Shown one piece after another: positions 45,967-55,801 of a DNA stretch of 64,000 bases. Made by a program: the position numbers and the translations under genes. This DNA comes from Histomonas meleagridis (lineage: Eukaryota; Parabasalia; Tritrichomonadida; Dientamoebidae): contig WSYJ01000049.1 of NCBI GenBank assembly GCA_020186115.1, positions 62,001 through 126,000 of the forward strand, written 5' to 3'. The notes below the pieces were generated by a model that saw only the letters and a program-made list of their open reading frames with translations, was not told the origin of the DNA and ran no database searches. The stretch's first letter is position 1. Each line of letters opens with the position of its first letter.

Positions 45967-46408
45967 ATTGTTGTTTTTGTGATTTTTTGCACGCTTTTCA
46001 AAAAGTCGATATGCAAAAGGGCACCCCTTATCCCAAGTTAATGCAGCACAACTTTCAATCAAATATCTTTATCATTAATACCAATTCCTTCTTGTTCAAG
46101 AAGTAATTTAACTATTTCTGTATGACCTTTCCAAGATGCATGAGTAAGTGCTGTTCTAAATAATTTAAATAATTTCCAAATATTATTTTGAAATATAAAA
46201 TTATTAAAATAAATTTCAAATAAAACGAATAACAAACGTACCACAAACGGTTTACAAATGATAATGATTCACATTATCGAAGCATCCTTCGGCAGCTCAA
46301 ATCATTTGGGAAAGATTTTAAGTTATAACGCATGTCCAGAATATACTTAAAAATAAATGCACAAGAAGAAAAATAATGCTGTGCTTTCGAATTTAAGAGA
46401 AGACTCGT
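45967..46408. other. Interval with an isolated ankyrin module
   Basis: Between the PROPPIN start and the amidase 3' end; holds the single ankyrin module at 46069-46244 and a plus-strand M3-like site (46247-46254). Confidence 0.5.
46069..46244 (-). pseudogene. Isolated ankyrin module with its spacer
   Basis: One unit only: spacer-derived FNNFIFQNNIWKLFKLF, then RTALTHASWKGHTEIVKLLLEQEGIGINDKD and a stop. The spacer and the repeat are nearly identical to those at 59.6-59.9 kb and similar to 32.5 kb. No start signal or flanking ankyrin gene is present, so it looks like a dispersed fragment inserted upstream of the PROPPIN gene. Confidence 0.6.
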
Positions 46409-47212
46409 TTAGCACTTGCAGTCGGATTCTCTAACCCAACCAATGCCGCCTCCGATGAGAACTCCAGCAGCACGACCACTAATAACTCTTGATACTGTGT
46501 ATGTACCAGAAATCTTACGAGCATATGTGCCTGCATATGAATCAGTGTAAAGATTAGCGTTGCTTAATGTAACAGACTTTCCAACAGCAACTGTGCATGA
46601 TGGAGATGGGGATGGTGAATCGCCAATGAAGTTGGAAATGTGATTTGCTTCCATGCTGGCAATCTTGTCAAGGTTGGAGTCTACTAAAAGCCAGTTTGCA
46701 GCTGCAACATTTGTATGGAATGAATGTTCAACAAGAATTCTGTTAGCAACGCCAACATGTTGTGCACCACGGAGAACACCATACCATTCACCACCGCTTC
46801 CTTGTTTTGTGATAACCTTACCGGCTTGTCTTGTTCCCATAAGTGAATGGAGTGAGTTAGCGATGTTTGTGGATAATGTATTAACGCCACCTGAGTTATC
46901 AAGTGATGTAATGACAAGAGGGTAATCAACAGATTCTGTTCCGCATGCATTTGAATGGATAGAAATGAAAAGATTGCATCCCTTTGCAGTGTTACCACGC
47001 TTTTCAAGTGATGGATCATCATTAAGTGATGACTTTGTCATGACAACAGAGATTCCTTTGTTTTGAAGTTGTGTCTTGAGCTTATTTGATAACTTCCAAA
47101 CAACCTCAGACTCATAGTATGTAGAAACGGCACCCTTGTTGTATTTTCCAGCGTGGCCAGGGTCGATACAAACCTTTGCTGATGTAGAAAGAGCAAGAAG
47201 AAGAGCAAACAT
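46409..47212 (-). CDS. N-acetylmuramoyl-L-alanine amidase (Amidase_3), laterally acquired
   Basis: 267 residues. A signal peptide (MFALLLALSTSA) precedes an Amidase_3 domain with zinc ligands His20 (DPGHAG), Glu34 (YYESE) and His86 (SIHSNA) and catalytic Glu162 (ILVEHSF). A Ser-Pro linker (SPSPSPS) leads to a C-terminal 60-residue SH3b-like wall-binding module (VTLSNANLYTDSYAG ... GWVRESDCKC). It cleaves the bond between muramic acid and L-Ala in peptidoglycan, which the eukaryote does not make, so bacteria are the target. The gene is clearly GC-richer than its flanks. Trichomonads have other acquired peptidoglycan hydrolases (NlpC/P60). No intron or frameshift; all active-site residues are kept. 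Confidence 0.93.
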   Translation of the reverse strand: MFALLLALSTSAKVCIDPGHAGKYNKGAVSTYYESEVVWKLSNKLKTQLQNKGISVVMTKSSLNDDPSLEKRGNTAKGCNLFISIHSNACGTESVDYPLVITSLDNSGGVNTLSTNIANSLHSLMGTRQAGKVITKQGSGGEWYGVLRGAQHVGVANRILVEHSFHTNVAAANWLLVDSNLDKIASMEANHISNFIGDSPSPSPSCTVAVGKSVTLSNANLYTDSYAGTYARKISGTYTVSRVISGRAAGVLIGGGIGWVRESDCKC

Positions 47213-48495
47213 ATCCGAATGTCAGTTTGACATCATTTCTGTTGACATAGTTTTGTTGACTAAAAATAAACTTGTCAAATTTGAACCGACTGGTGGCTGT
47301 AAACCAGTTCCAAAAATTCAGACAGGCGGTTATATTGAATTTGAACGGAAATTAGGACGTTAAATTTACCTTGAAAACAAACTTGGGGAAATCTATTCAA
47401 AATTCTGTTCAATCATCTCAAAAAGTTGCATTCAGAAATGATTCTTTAACACCACGTGGTGTTTGAATGGAATTAGCGTGCTCTTCACGAGTTCAATTTC
47501 TCTTTGATTACCTTTGTGGAGTGATTCATGTATCGCTGTCCCAGTAGCTTATAATCCTGTCTCAGATCAACCAGTTGTAGAAATTAAGTCCTTTAATCCA
47601 ATTTTTGAGATTTGTAATTCAAAACAAAGGCCAATACTAGTATTTTTATTTCTGGAAATGATGGAAGTAAACATTTCTGAAAGGACGCGATATCGTTCGG
47701 CTTGACCAAATGATAATGCAATTTTTTGAGTTAATTAACAGTTATCACATGGGTTTCATGATGAAAGTCATTCGGCTGGATTAATCTCGTCATAATCTCG
47801 TCGATTCCTTCTTCAATTATAATTGGTAGTTTTGTGTGAAATTATCTGAATGATGATCAATTTGGTGTGTCGTTTTCTAATCAACTTATTTGAAACATAA
47901 ATAGTATTTTTAATGGAAAAAGCGGTTTTATGATAATTCATCAAAACACAGATTTTGAAAAATAAATTGCAGATTTGATAGCCGAAAAGAAACGCCTTAC
48001 CGTTATTAGCAATGACCTAAAAGAAAAAATAGCAGTGACAGAACGATCCAAAGTCTTCATGATACACTTAAAGATTCATGCTTCAATCTTAATTCAAAAC
48101 TCACTGAACTTAAAGAAGAAAAAGAAAGGAATGAACAATCATATGAAAATGAATATAAACATTCAATTGTATGTTTAAAGTTACAAATCAGAAAATACAC
48201 CAAACAACTTGAAAAAGAAAAGCAAAATTGCGAGTTAACTGCTAGCAGAATTTCTTTTGTTCAGACGACGTGGGAAAAAAAGAAAATGGAAAAAATGAAC
48301 AAAATTTCAGAAATAAAATATAACACAAAATTACTTCAATCACAGAACGAATGACATTGTCACTTTTTAAAATTGAGAAGTTGAACATTTTTGGTGAATT
48401 GTTTTACCCTTCAGACAAACTTAGTCAATTAATTTTTTGTCAAAATGCATATTTTGACGCCTGAAAATTTTGACAATTGATCAATTTTTTATTTA
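47213..48495. other. 1.28-kb interval with a pseudogene copy
   Basis: Apart from the truncated gene copy at 47943-48342, contains scattered open stretches (for example 47220-47363 plus strand, encoding KFEPTGGCKPVPK) without starts or similarity. GC is slightly higher than in other gaps. Confidence 0.45.
47943..48342 (+). pseudogene. Recent truncated copy of the coiled-coil gene at 54893
   Basis: 400 bases match 54897-55309 almost perfectly. I see two substitutions (one turns a CAA codon into TAA) and one 13-base deletion in the A-rich stretch, which also shifts the frame. The copy begins just after the parental ATG and stops before the last third of the gene. No promoter, so it is a dead copy. 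Confidence 0.9.
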
Positions 48496-48780
48496 ATGAG
48501 TGCTGATGATCAAGATTTTCTCATTGAAATGCGAATCAGGAAAGTTAATTCTCTAATGGATTATGTGTCATATGAAGATTGTAGGAAAGCCCTCAAAAAT
48601 GCATCTTACAACATCTTCAATGCAATTCTTCTACTTCAAAACAAAGAAATGGTCAATGTCAGCAAAAAAATTTCAAAGAAATTTAGTGGATTGTTAAATT
48701 TATTTGAAATATCTCAAGTCCTATTTATATGTAATAATGATGAAGATGAAGCCATATCCATACTTAATACTATGATATAA
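48496..48780 (+). CDS. Small protein with two UBA-like helical bundles
   Basis: 94 residues, no membrane segment. The segment VNSLMDYVSYEDCRKALKNA SYNIFNAILLLQ reads like a UBA/CUE three-helix bundle, with the usual A/S-x-x-N position before the last helix. The second half (GLLNLFEISQVLFICNNDED EAISILNTM) could be a second, more diverged bundle. UBA domains bind ubiquitin. Similarity is at the pattern level only. No Inr, M3 or M5 is seen upstream, so it is a moderately supported gene. Confidence 0.55.
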   Translation: MSADDQDFLIEMRIRKVNSLMDYVSYEDCRKALKNASYNIFNAILLLQNKEMVNVSKKISKKFSGLLNLFEISQVLFICNNDEDEAISILNTMI

Positions 48781-49255
48781 TGATTATTAAACAAGTACAC
48801 ATTCTTTCTTATAGTTTTTCAAAATGAAAAAATTATTACCAAACGTATAGCTTTGATTTGTTATAATTTGAGAAAATTCTGCTTAAAAGTATTAATATAT
48901 TTCTATCTTTGTGCTGAAATTGATAGCTGCAATGCAAGAAGTGTCTGAAATTAATCATTTGTTCCTATAAATTTTATTATACGTATGCAATTTAATGATT
49001 AATTCGACCATTTTTAATTATATGATTAGCTGTGGTTCACTATTCAAATATAAACTTACATTTTTCAAATTTTAAAATTACTACACTTAGATTCATAAAA
49101 TTTTTATTTTTTTAATTAGCAAATATTTAATAGAATTTCCGTTGAATTTATAAATCCATCAATTAACATTAAAATCTATTCTTTCTAGGAATTTCTAATC
49201 TATTTTTTTCTATAAATGTACCAATTAAGAAATGTGATGTTAAAAAAGGAAACCG
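48781..49255. other. Intergenic region
   Basis: Very AT-rich; no gene or repeat seen. Confidence 0.5.
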
Positions 49256-52200
49256 ATGGAAATTAGGGAAGAAGATGAATCCAAAGAACTCATCAAATCA
49301 TTTTTATATTATGTAATATTTACAAACCCAGAAGCTCCTTTGTTACACATAAAATTTGATTTTGATTTTCAACAAATTTCAAAAATCATATTACCACTTT
49401 TAAAAGCAACATCAACTTTACCCAATGCCACTGAAATCCAGTGGAGGATCAAATGCTTTCATCAACGTTTCTCAGATCAAGAAATCAAAGATTTTAAAAT
49501 TACAGATCCTTCTTTTGACTTTGCTTATCTTGATTTACAAAAATTAAAAGAACAAGCCGCACAGGTGCTTCTTACTTTTACCAATGGTAAAAGGTCACTT
49601 CGTAATCTAACGGATCGTGATAAAAATAATCTCGCATTATTTTTACTTATTCTTCGTAAAAGTCATCCCGGCATATTTCATATTATTTACCCCATGTTTG
49701 TTCCTATTATTAATACATTTGATTTAACCAAACTTCTTAATTCCATTGGAATAGATATATTATATTTTCTCAAAAACCCCACTCAACAACTATGTGACAG
49801 CATTACATTTGATATCAATGATTTACCACAATATTTCAAATTTGACACCAATTTTTTATATCCAGATTTCACATATAATTTACAAAAACGCCTCACGTTA
49901 TTATATCAATTTCCTTCATATTTTTCATCTGTTTTTAATTCATTATATTTCTCTTTAGCCAACACATGTATTTCTACGTCCACTTTTTTTGTTGATATTA
50001 TTTCGCAATTAGTCATTGAACAAATTATTTCACAAGAATTTGACAAATTTAATGAATTATTTGAAATGTTTCCTGATATATTACCATATATATTATGTAA
50101 TCATCAACAAATATTATATTCTAATTTACAAAACTTTTTACCGATATTAAAATTAAAATATGAACCATCGATAGCCACTGAATGTTTAAATTGTTTTATA
50201 AATGATTTCCAATTATTAAACATTATATCATATATAACATCTAAAGATATAACTATCAATGATTTAACGAATAAATCAATACCGAAAAACTTAGAAAAAT
50301 TTTTATTGAAGAAAGATATCTTTGAATATGAATCATTAAATTATTATATAATATCACCAAATGATATAACAAATGATTTTGATTTCATTCGATATTATAA
50401 TGTAATATATAAATTATTAACAAATATAATTTTAAACGATAATAAAAACATAAAAAATTTAATAAATGAAATTAAAGAATTATTAAATGATATTAAAGAT
50501 AAAAATATATTAAATGATATTATTATTGATATATTTTCATTATTATTTATCCAAAAAGATGAAAAATATTTGTTTTCGATTTCATTTGTTAAGAAAATTA
50601 TTAATTTATTAAATAAATTTTTAACTAATGAAAACAAATATATAACAAATTCAATATTCATTCTAAAAAACTCAAAAACATTCGAAGATATATTTAATAA
50701 AGATCCAACAGAAATATTCGAAGCAATTAATACCAAAAATTGGGAATTAGCAAATAACTTAACAATGAATTTATCATTTTATCGGAAATTATTTATATTA
50801 TCATATTCGATTTACACTATAAATAGTTATAATAAAATACCAAAAGAAATCGAAACTGAAAACAATTTACTTAACATTGAAATATCATTAACGACAAATA
50901 ATTTAATAAAATTTAATAATAATAACAAAACAAAAGATGTACAAACAATTGAATTAATTGATTTCATTAAATTATCAAATGAAGAAATGAATAATTATAT
51001 AAACAATGATCTTTCAAACGAAATAAAAATAAATGCAAATGAAATCGTTAATATGTTAAATGGTCATAAAGACTTTTCTTGCTTCAACGAAAGAAAATGG
51101 GAACCAATTCAAGAGTTTGTGAATATGTTTGAAGAAACGCCAATCGATTTCATTACTACAAATCATCAAAATATAATTTCTGAAGCTGAAACACTTTATA
51201 AGTTTTTGTGTTATTTAAATGAGTTTTATAATATTCAAAACATTTCACAAAATATAAAATTCGAATTCGATATAATTAAATCGATTTTAAATATTTATAA
51301 TGAAAATGATATAATTAATGCCGAGAAACTTTCGAAATTATTTAATTTGGAATTATTTAAAATAGTTATAAATAATGTAAATAATTTTGACATTAACAAT
51401 GATTTCATTAAATATTATTCTAAACTATATCCATTAGAAACTAAAGCATTAAATTTAATAAAAGATTTAGAAAACGATAAAGAACAAATTGAAAACGAAA
51501 CCGAAATTATTCAAAAAGTCAAAAACAATGAGCAAATTGAATACGACGATATAATATATCAAATTAACACAAAACCTTTATATGAATCCTTAATACAAAA
51601 TGATGAATTTTCATTTAATGATCAAATGTTAACATTATTAAACCTAATTAGTTATAATTCTAATAAAGACGAAAACTCAAAAATTGTTCGAATTAGATTA
51701 ATTCACAAATATAAATCGAAGTCATATAGTGAATTAATTAATAATTTATATCAATCAAATGACTTTAATGACATAACAAAGTATTTAAATAACTCAAACG
51801 AATTTGAATCGGATTTAATACGTTTTATTGATTTAAGTGAAAATAATAATGACTTATTAAATGAATTAATTTATAATTATGGGAATTCATATTTTAATAT
51901 GTTTTATGATAAATTAATTAATGACTCAACAAAGTTTTCATTATTAAAAGATTTAATACCTGAAAATGAAAAAATTATTTTCGACTCATTCATGACATTA
52001 CCTAAAGAAATCCAGAAAAACACGAAATTTAATGATAAGAATTCGATTTTAAATGAATTCATTAACAATCCTCAATATATATTAAAGATAAAAACAAAAA
52101 ATTTGGGAATTTTAAATGATTCCGATTTAATGTTTATATTGAAATCTTTAAAATTAAATGATAAATTGTTTTATTATAAAATTATCGATCATTTAATTCC

Positions 52201-53935
52201 ATTATTTAATAATAAGGAAATGATCACTAAAGTTTTTCACGATAATTATGAAAAACATATTAAATCAATTAACGTTACTTCATTAGATACCGAAAATTAT
52301 GCAATATTTCTATTAAATTATATAAATAATATTTTCATAAAAATCAATCAAAGTAATAATCAAGTTAAATGTTTATTAGTGTTCTTGGAAAACAGAATTT
52401 TTTATAATTTTATGTCCTCTTATACATTTGAGAAATTCGGATCAGAAAATTTCGGTGATTATCTTCTAGAAATATGTTTTAAAAATGATATCAACTCTCA
52501 AAGCTTACTACAAAACATTTCGGATTCATTTAATACTAAAATTGAACAATATTACTTCAATGTTTTATATATTCTATCAAAAATTGGTCTATTCTCTACA
52601 TGTAAAACCTTATTAAATGAATATAAAAGTCAAATTAAGGCATTCTATTTCGATTTATATCATGAATATGATTCCAATAATGAAGAAAACCAAACGAATG
52701 ATGACATGCATCCATTCTTTAATTATTACATCAAGCTGCCACTTTTCGACATCAATTTCATTGAAAAAGTTCAACAAACACCTTTCGATCAAATTTCGAA
52801 TTTATTTGCCTTAAAATATAATTTACCAACACCAAATTTAATATATGAAAATAAAACACGTACAAATAATCTTAAATATTATTGCTCATATTGTTTATCC
52901 CCAATTGCATCTGTTAAATCATTAATATATATCAAATATTATCGAATTGCTTACCAAATATTGATGAACGTTGATGATGATAAACGATTGGATTTCTTCT
53001 TGGATAATTTTTATTCATCAATTATTAAATATGATCAATTTGAAGATTTTTCTAAGTTTATATTAGATCAAGACCCCGAATTTATAATTACTGGCGAATT
53101 ATTTACGAATGCAACAAATTATTTCGAGCAAAAATTAATGAGGCATAATGCATTAACTATATATAGTTTTAGACATCAATATGATGAAGCTGCAAGAACA
53201 GCTATACAATTGTTTCATATTGATGCATCTGATGAAAAAAGATTATATCATATTGCAATTGCTTACTCATTCTTGGCGCAAGCCTTAGATTTAAGACATA
53301 ACCCACAGAAGAATGTCATTCCTAAGTATATACCTTCGGATACCTTCACAACAGACATCGAAAAAATGCTGTTGATGACCGACATTCAAACAAAGTTCTG
53401 TGAATTTTGTTATAATCAAAGAATTGAATTTTCGCCGTCAGAACATGACATCATTGAAAATAATTCAAATTGTGTTAACGTCTGCGCTCTTTGTAAATAT
53501 TATAAAGTTATGAATTTCAATGAAAAGCCAATTCATATAAAGTTAAATGTTGAAAAAGTGGATGAAATTTATTCAAAATTGATTAATGCATTGAATATTG
53601 AACCGCTTGATGTGACTTCACATTTGGCAAAATATTTGTCAAAACAAAGCAAAAACGAAATTATTCAATTCGTGGAAAAATTCATTATTAATTGTCCAAA
53701 TGAAAAATCTGAACTGTTATCATTGTTAGTTAGAAATGTTGCAACAACGAAAAAATTTGAGATTATCAAAGATTTGATTAAATTCGAAAAAAATGAAAAA
53801 ATGAAAATGTTAATGTGTTTGGAAAATGATTTGATTGAAGAAGCTTTTGAATTGGCAAAGAAACTAAAGGATAAGAAAGTTATACCTTTAATCCAATTTA
53901 GGGCTTCGCAACTCGGAATGAAAAAATTTATATGA
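49256..53935 (+). CDS. Giant helical-repeat protein, spastizin (ZFYVE26)-like (tentative)
   Basis: 1559 residues, all alpha-helical, without signal peptide or membrane segment. The middle (about 380-1150) is extremely Asn/Ile/Lys/Leu-rich, partly low complexity. The C-terminal 400 residues are better conserved in character: YRIAYQILMNVDDDKRLDFF, a block HNALTIYSFRHQYDEAARTAI followed by YHIAIAYSFLAQALDL, resembling the C-terminal repeats of ZFYVE26/spastizin, and a CxxC pair (CEFC ... CALC) that may bind metal. Spastizin works with spatacsin and AP-5 in late-endosome and lysosome recycling. The assignment rests on pattern memory; a clathrin/VPS-type solenoid is the alternative. Confidence 0.6.
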   Translation: MEIREEDESKELIKSFLYYVIFTNPEAPLLHIKFDFDFQQISKIILPLLKATSTLPNATEIQWRIKCFHQRFSDQEIKDFKITDPSFDFAYLDLQKLKEQAAQVLLTFTNGKRSLRNLTDRDKNNLALFLLILRKSHPGIFHIIYPMFVPIINTFDLTKLLNSIGIDILYFLKNPTQQLCDSITFDINDLPQYFKFDTNFLYPDFTYNLQKRLTLLYQFPSYFSSVFNSLYFSLANTCISTSTFFVDIISQLVIEQIISQEFDKFNELFEMFPDILPYILCNHQQILYSNLQNFLPILKLKYEPSIATECLNCFINDFQLLNIISYITSKDITINDLTNKSIPKNLEKFLLKKDIFEYESLNYYIISPNDITNDFDFIRYYNVIYKLLTNIILNDNKNIKNLINEIKELLNDIKDKNILNDIIIDIFSLLFIQKDEKYLFSISFVKKIINLLNKFLTNENKYITNSIFILKNSKTFEDIFNKDPTEIFEAINTKNWELANNLTMNLSFYRKLFILSYSIYTINSYNKIPKEIETENNLLNIEISLTTNNLIKFNNNNKTKDVQTIELIDFIKLSNEEMNNYINNDLSNEIKINANEIVNMLNGHKDFSCFNERKWEPIQEFVNMFEETPIDFITTNHQNIISEAETLYKFLCYLNEFYNIQNISQNIKFEFDIIKSILNIYNENDIINAEKLSKLFNLELFKIVINNVNNFDINNDFIKYYSKLYPLETKALNLIKDLENDKEQIENETEIIQKVKNNEQIEYDDIIYQINTKPLYESLIQNDEFSFNDQMLTLLNLISYNSNKDENSKIVRIRLIHKYKSKSYSELINNLYQSNDFNDITKYLNNSNEFESDLIRFIDLSENNNDLLNELIYNYGNSYFNMFYDKLINDSTKFSLLKDLIPENEKIIFDSFMTLPKEIQKNTKFNDKNSILNEFINNPQYILKIKTKNLGILNDSDLMFILKSLKLNDKLFYYKIIDHLIPLFNNKEMITKVFHDNYEKHIKSINVTSLDTENYAIFLLNYINNIFIKINQSNNQVKCLLVFLENRIFYNFMSSYTFEKFGSENFGDYLLEICFKNDINSQSLLQNISDSFNTKIEQYYFNVLYILSKIGLFSTCKTLLNEYKSQIKAFYFDLYHEYDSNNEENQTNDDMHPFFNYYIKLPLFDINFIEKVQQTPFDQISNLFALKYNLPTPNLIYENKTRTNNLKYYCSYCLSPIASVKSLIYIKYYRIAYQILMNVDDDKRLDFFLDNFYSSIIKYDQFEDFSKFILDQDPEFIITGELFTNATNYFEQKLMRHNALTIYSFRHQYDEAARTAIQLFHIDASDEKRLYHIAIAYSFLAQALDLRHNPQKNVIPKYIPSDTFTTDIEKMLLMTDIQTKFCEFCYNQRIEFSPSEHDIIENNSNCVNVCALCKYYKVMNFNEKPIHIKLNVEKVDEIYSKLINALNIEPLDVTSHLAKYLSKQSKNEIIQFVEKFIINCPNEKSELLSLLVRNVATTKKFEIIKDLIKFEKNEKMKMLMCLENDLIEEAFELAKKLKDKKVIPLIQFRASQLGMKKFI

Positions 53936-54355
53936 AATTTAATGTATTAATAAATTACTATTTCGAATCTTTGTTTTTGTTAAACCACTGTTTCTATACA
54001 TGGGAAGATAATTTAGAGAAACTTAAAATAACACAAACACAGGAGATAAAAATTCGAATTCTTGAAATTCCTTAATGAATTTGAGGAAACTATATTCAGT
54101 TTTACTGAAGAAGACTTACAGAAGGCTGTTTAAAAAGTATTGGAATTATTCGATTTAAATTATCCTCTTACATGTAATATTATTATAATTAACATAGTTT
54201 ATAATGTATTTTCAACAAAAAAGCATGCTTGTATTTGATATTTCGTTAATTTTTTTAAAAAACACTTTTCAAACTAAAGAAGAAGAATTTTTTTTGTTAT
54301 CAGAAAGGGAGAAAATAGTTAATACTTTAGAAAATATTCCAACAATATATTACAT
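53936..54355. other. Intergenic region with coding-like remnants
   Basis: Plus-strand fragments such as EFEETIFSFTEEDLQKAV, a stop, KVLELFDLNYPLT (about 54055-54170) look like the N-terminal part of ankyrin/DUF3447 proteins but are broken and startless. Not called as a gene. Confidence 0.35.
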
Positions 54356-54817
54356 TTACTTATTACTACCTTTTTTAATGTGGGAAAATTTATTTTCAGG
54401 ATCGAGTTCTGTTGGAGGATTGCATAATGCTTCAAAAATGTTTCGTGTTGTGTTTTGAACTTTTTGGAACCATTCTTCAAGAGGCGTTGAGGGGAACCCT
54501 TCCATCTTCTTGTCGAACCAAAGTGACGCTTCCTTAGACATGTAGGCAAATAAGGAATCTTCTCCATTATATAGTATCGCATTTGACCATATTAAATTAA
54601 CATCGCTTTTGAATGCTTCTACATCACTGTATTGATCTGCATTGAGTTTCTTTTTAATTTCATTTAGAGCCATTGGTTTTTTGATATACTCATAATAATC
54701 AGGTGCTCCATCTCTAACAGGATCAACCATATTAACAAACGGAGAACATATTGGAAATTGTATCATTTTATCAATAATTTTGATGCATTTACTCTTTTGG
54801 AATTCGTTGAGTGGCAT
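54356..54817 (-). CDS. Small bromodomain protein
   Basis: 153 residues from ATG 54817 (MPLNEFQKSKCIKII), supported by an M5 site 9 bases upstream; a 34-residue extension to 54919 would overlap the divergent gene start. A bromodomain fills residues about 5-115: helix Z, the ZA loop with FVNMVDPVRDGAPDYYEYI and the PMAL motif, helix B (IKKKLNADQYSDVEAF), and VNLIWSNAILYNG with the acetyl-lysine-binding Asn. The rest is a short helix and a charged tail. It reads histone acetylation; trichomonads have several such single-bromodomain proteins. Confidence 0.9.
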   Translation of the reverse strand: MPLNEFQKSKCIKIIDKMIQFPICSPFVNMVDPVRDGAPDYYEYIKKPMALNEIKKKLNADQYSDVEAFKSDVNLIWSNAILYNGEDSLFAYMSKEASLWFDKKMEGFPSTPLEEWFQKVQNTTRNIFEALCNPPTELDPENKFSHIKKGSNK

Positions 54818-54825
54818 TTGGGTAA

Positions 54826-54830
54826 AAAGG
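54826..54830 (-). promoter_or_regulatory. M5 (CCTTT) initiator of bromodomain gene
   Basis: CCTTT on the minus strand within the 75-bp divergent promoter. Start at the second C gives a leader of about 11 bases. The opposite gene has an imperfect M3 (TTAACGGTCG) 12 bases before its ATG region. Confidence 0.5.
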
Positions 54831-54892
54831 ATTTTTGTGGAATCTAAACGTTTCCATGAACGATAGAAGTTAACGGTCGAAAGATTCAGCAC

Positions 54893-55522
54893 ATGAAAAA
54901 CACAGATTTTGAAAAACAAATTGCAGACTTGATAGCCGAAAAGAAACGCCTTACCGTTATTAGCAATGACCTAAAAGAAAAAATAGCAGTGACAGAAAAA
55001 AAAAGAAAAACGATCCAAAGTCTTCATGATACACTTAAAGATTCATGCTTCAATCTTAATTCAAAACTCACTGAACTTAAAGAAGAAAAAGAAAGGAATG
55101 AACAATCATATGAAAATGAATATAAACATTCAATTGTATGTTTAAAGTTACAAATCAGAAAATACACCAAACAACTTGAAAAAGAAAAGCAAAATTGCGA
55201 GTTAACTGCTAGCAGAATTTCTTTTGTTCAGACGACGTGGGAAAAAAAGAAAATGGAAAAAATGAACAAAATTTCAGAAATAAAATATAACACAAAATTA
55301 CTTCAATCAAAAATTAACGAAACAGTAAAGCGTATCAGAGATATGAAGGGAATTATGTTAAAATTTGAAGAAGGAAATATATATCAAGAAATCATAAAAT
55401 CTTCATTAAAAAGTAGCCCTTCAAAAGCTTCAAATGATGCTGAAAGATTAGAGCTTATGAAGATATGTCAAAATTTGCAAAAAAGAAGGGATATGCTTCG
55501 AGCCAATTTAGAAAAAAAATAA
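54893..55522 (+). CDS. Coiled-coil protein (209 residues), parent of the 48-kb pseudogene
   Basis: Starts MKNTDFEKQIADLIAEKKRL. Almost entirely coiled coil (residues 3-150) rich in Lys, Glu and Leu, with a Ser/Lys-rich break (SSLKSSPSKAS) and a final helix. No family recognised; a kinetochore or flagellar coiled-coil protein would fit. Divergent from the bromodomain gene with 75 bp between starts. A nearly identical truncated copy lies 7 kb upstream, showing recent local duplication. Confidence 0.8.
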   Translation: MKNTDFEKQIADLIAEKKRLTVISNDLKEKIAVTEKKRKTIQSLHDTLKDSCFNLNSKLTELKEEKERNEQSYENEYKHSIVCLKLQIRKYTKQLEKEKQNCELTASRISFVQTTWEKKKMEKMNKISEIKYNTKLLQSKINETVKRIRDMKGIMLKFEEGNIYQEIIKSSLKSSPSKASNDAERLELMKICQNLQKRRDMLRANLEKK

Positions 55523-55801
55523 TTTTGTTTTTGTTATTACAATACTACATAACTAAAGGATAAAGTGACTTATCAAAAGTATATCTTTCAAAAATATGCA
55601 ATTTCAATTTTATATTATGATTTTTTTCATAAAAAATTTTCTAGGAAAATTTTTATTTACTACATCAATAATCCTAACTTGTGTTTTGTGTTGAGAATTT
55701 TATTGCTTAGCGACTAAGTAATCTTATGATTTTCCCGGGGAAAAATAAAAATTTTATTTTAAGAACTTTTTGAATTGATTTAACGTTTTTTTCAGCCAAA
55801 A

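Noticed and set aside
47136-47363. Plus-strand frame crossing the amidase start
   Set aside because: First part is antisense to the amidase; the remainder has no start or known motif.
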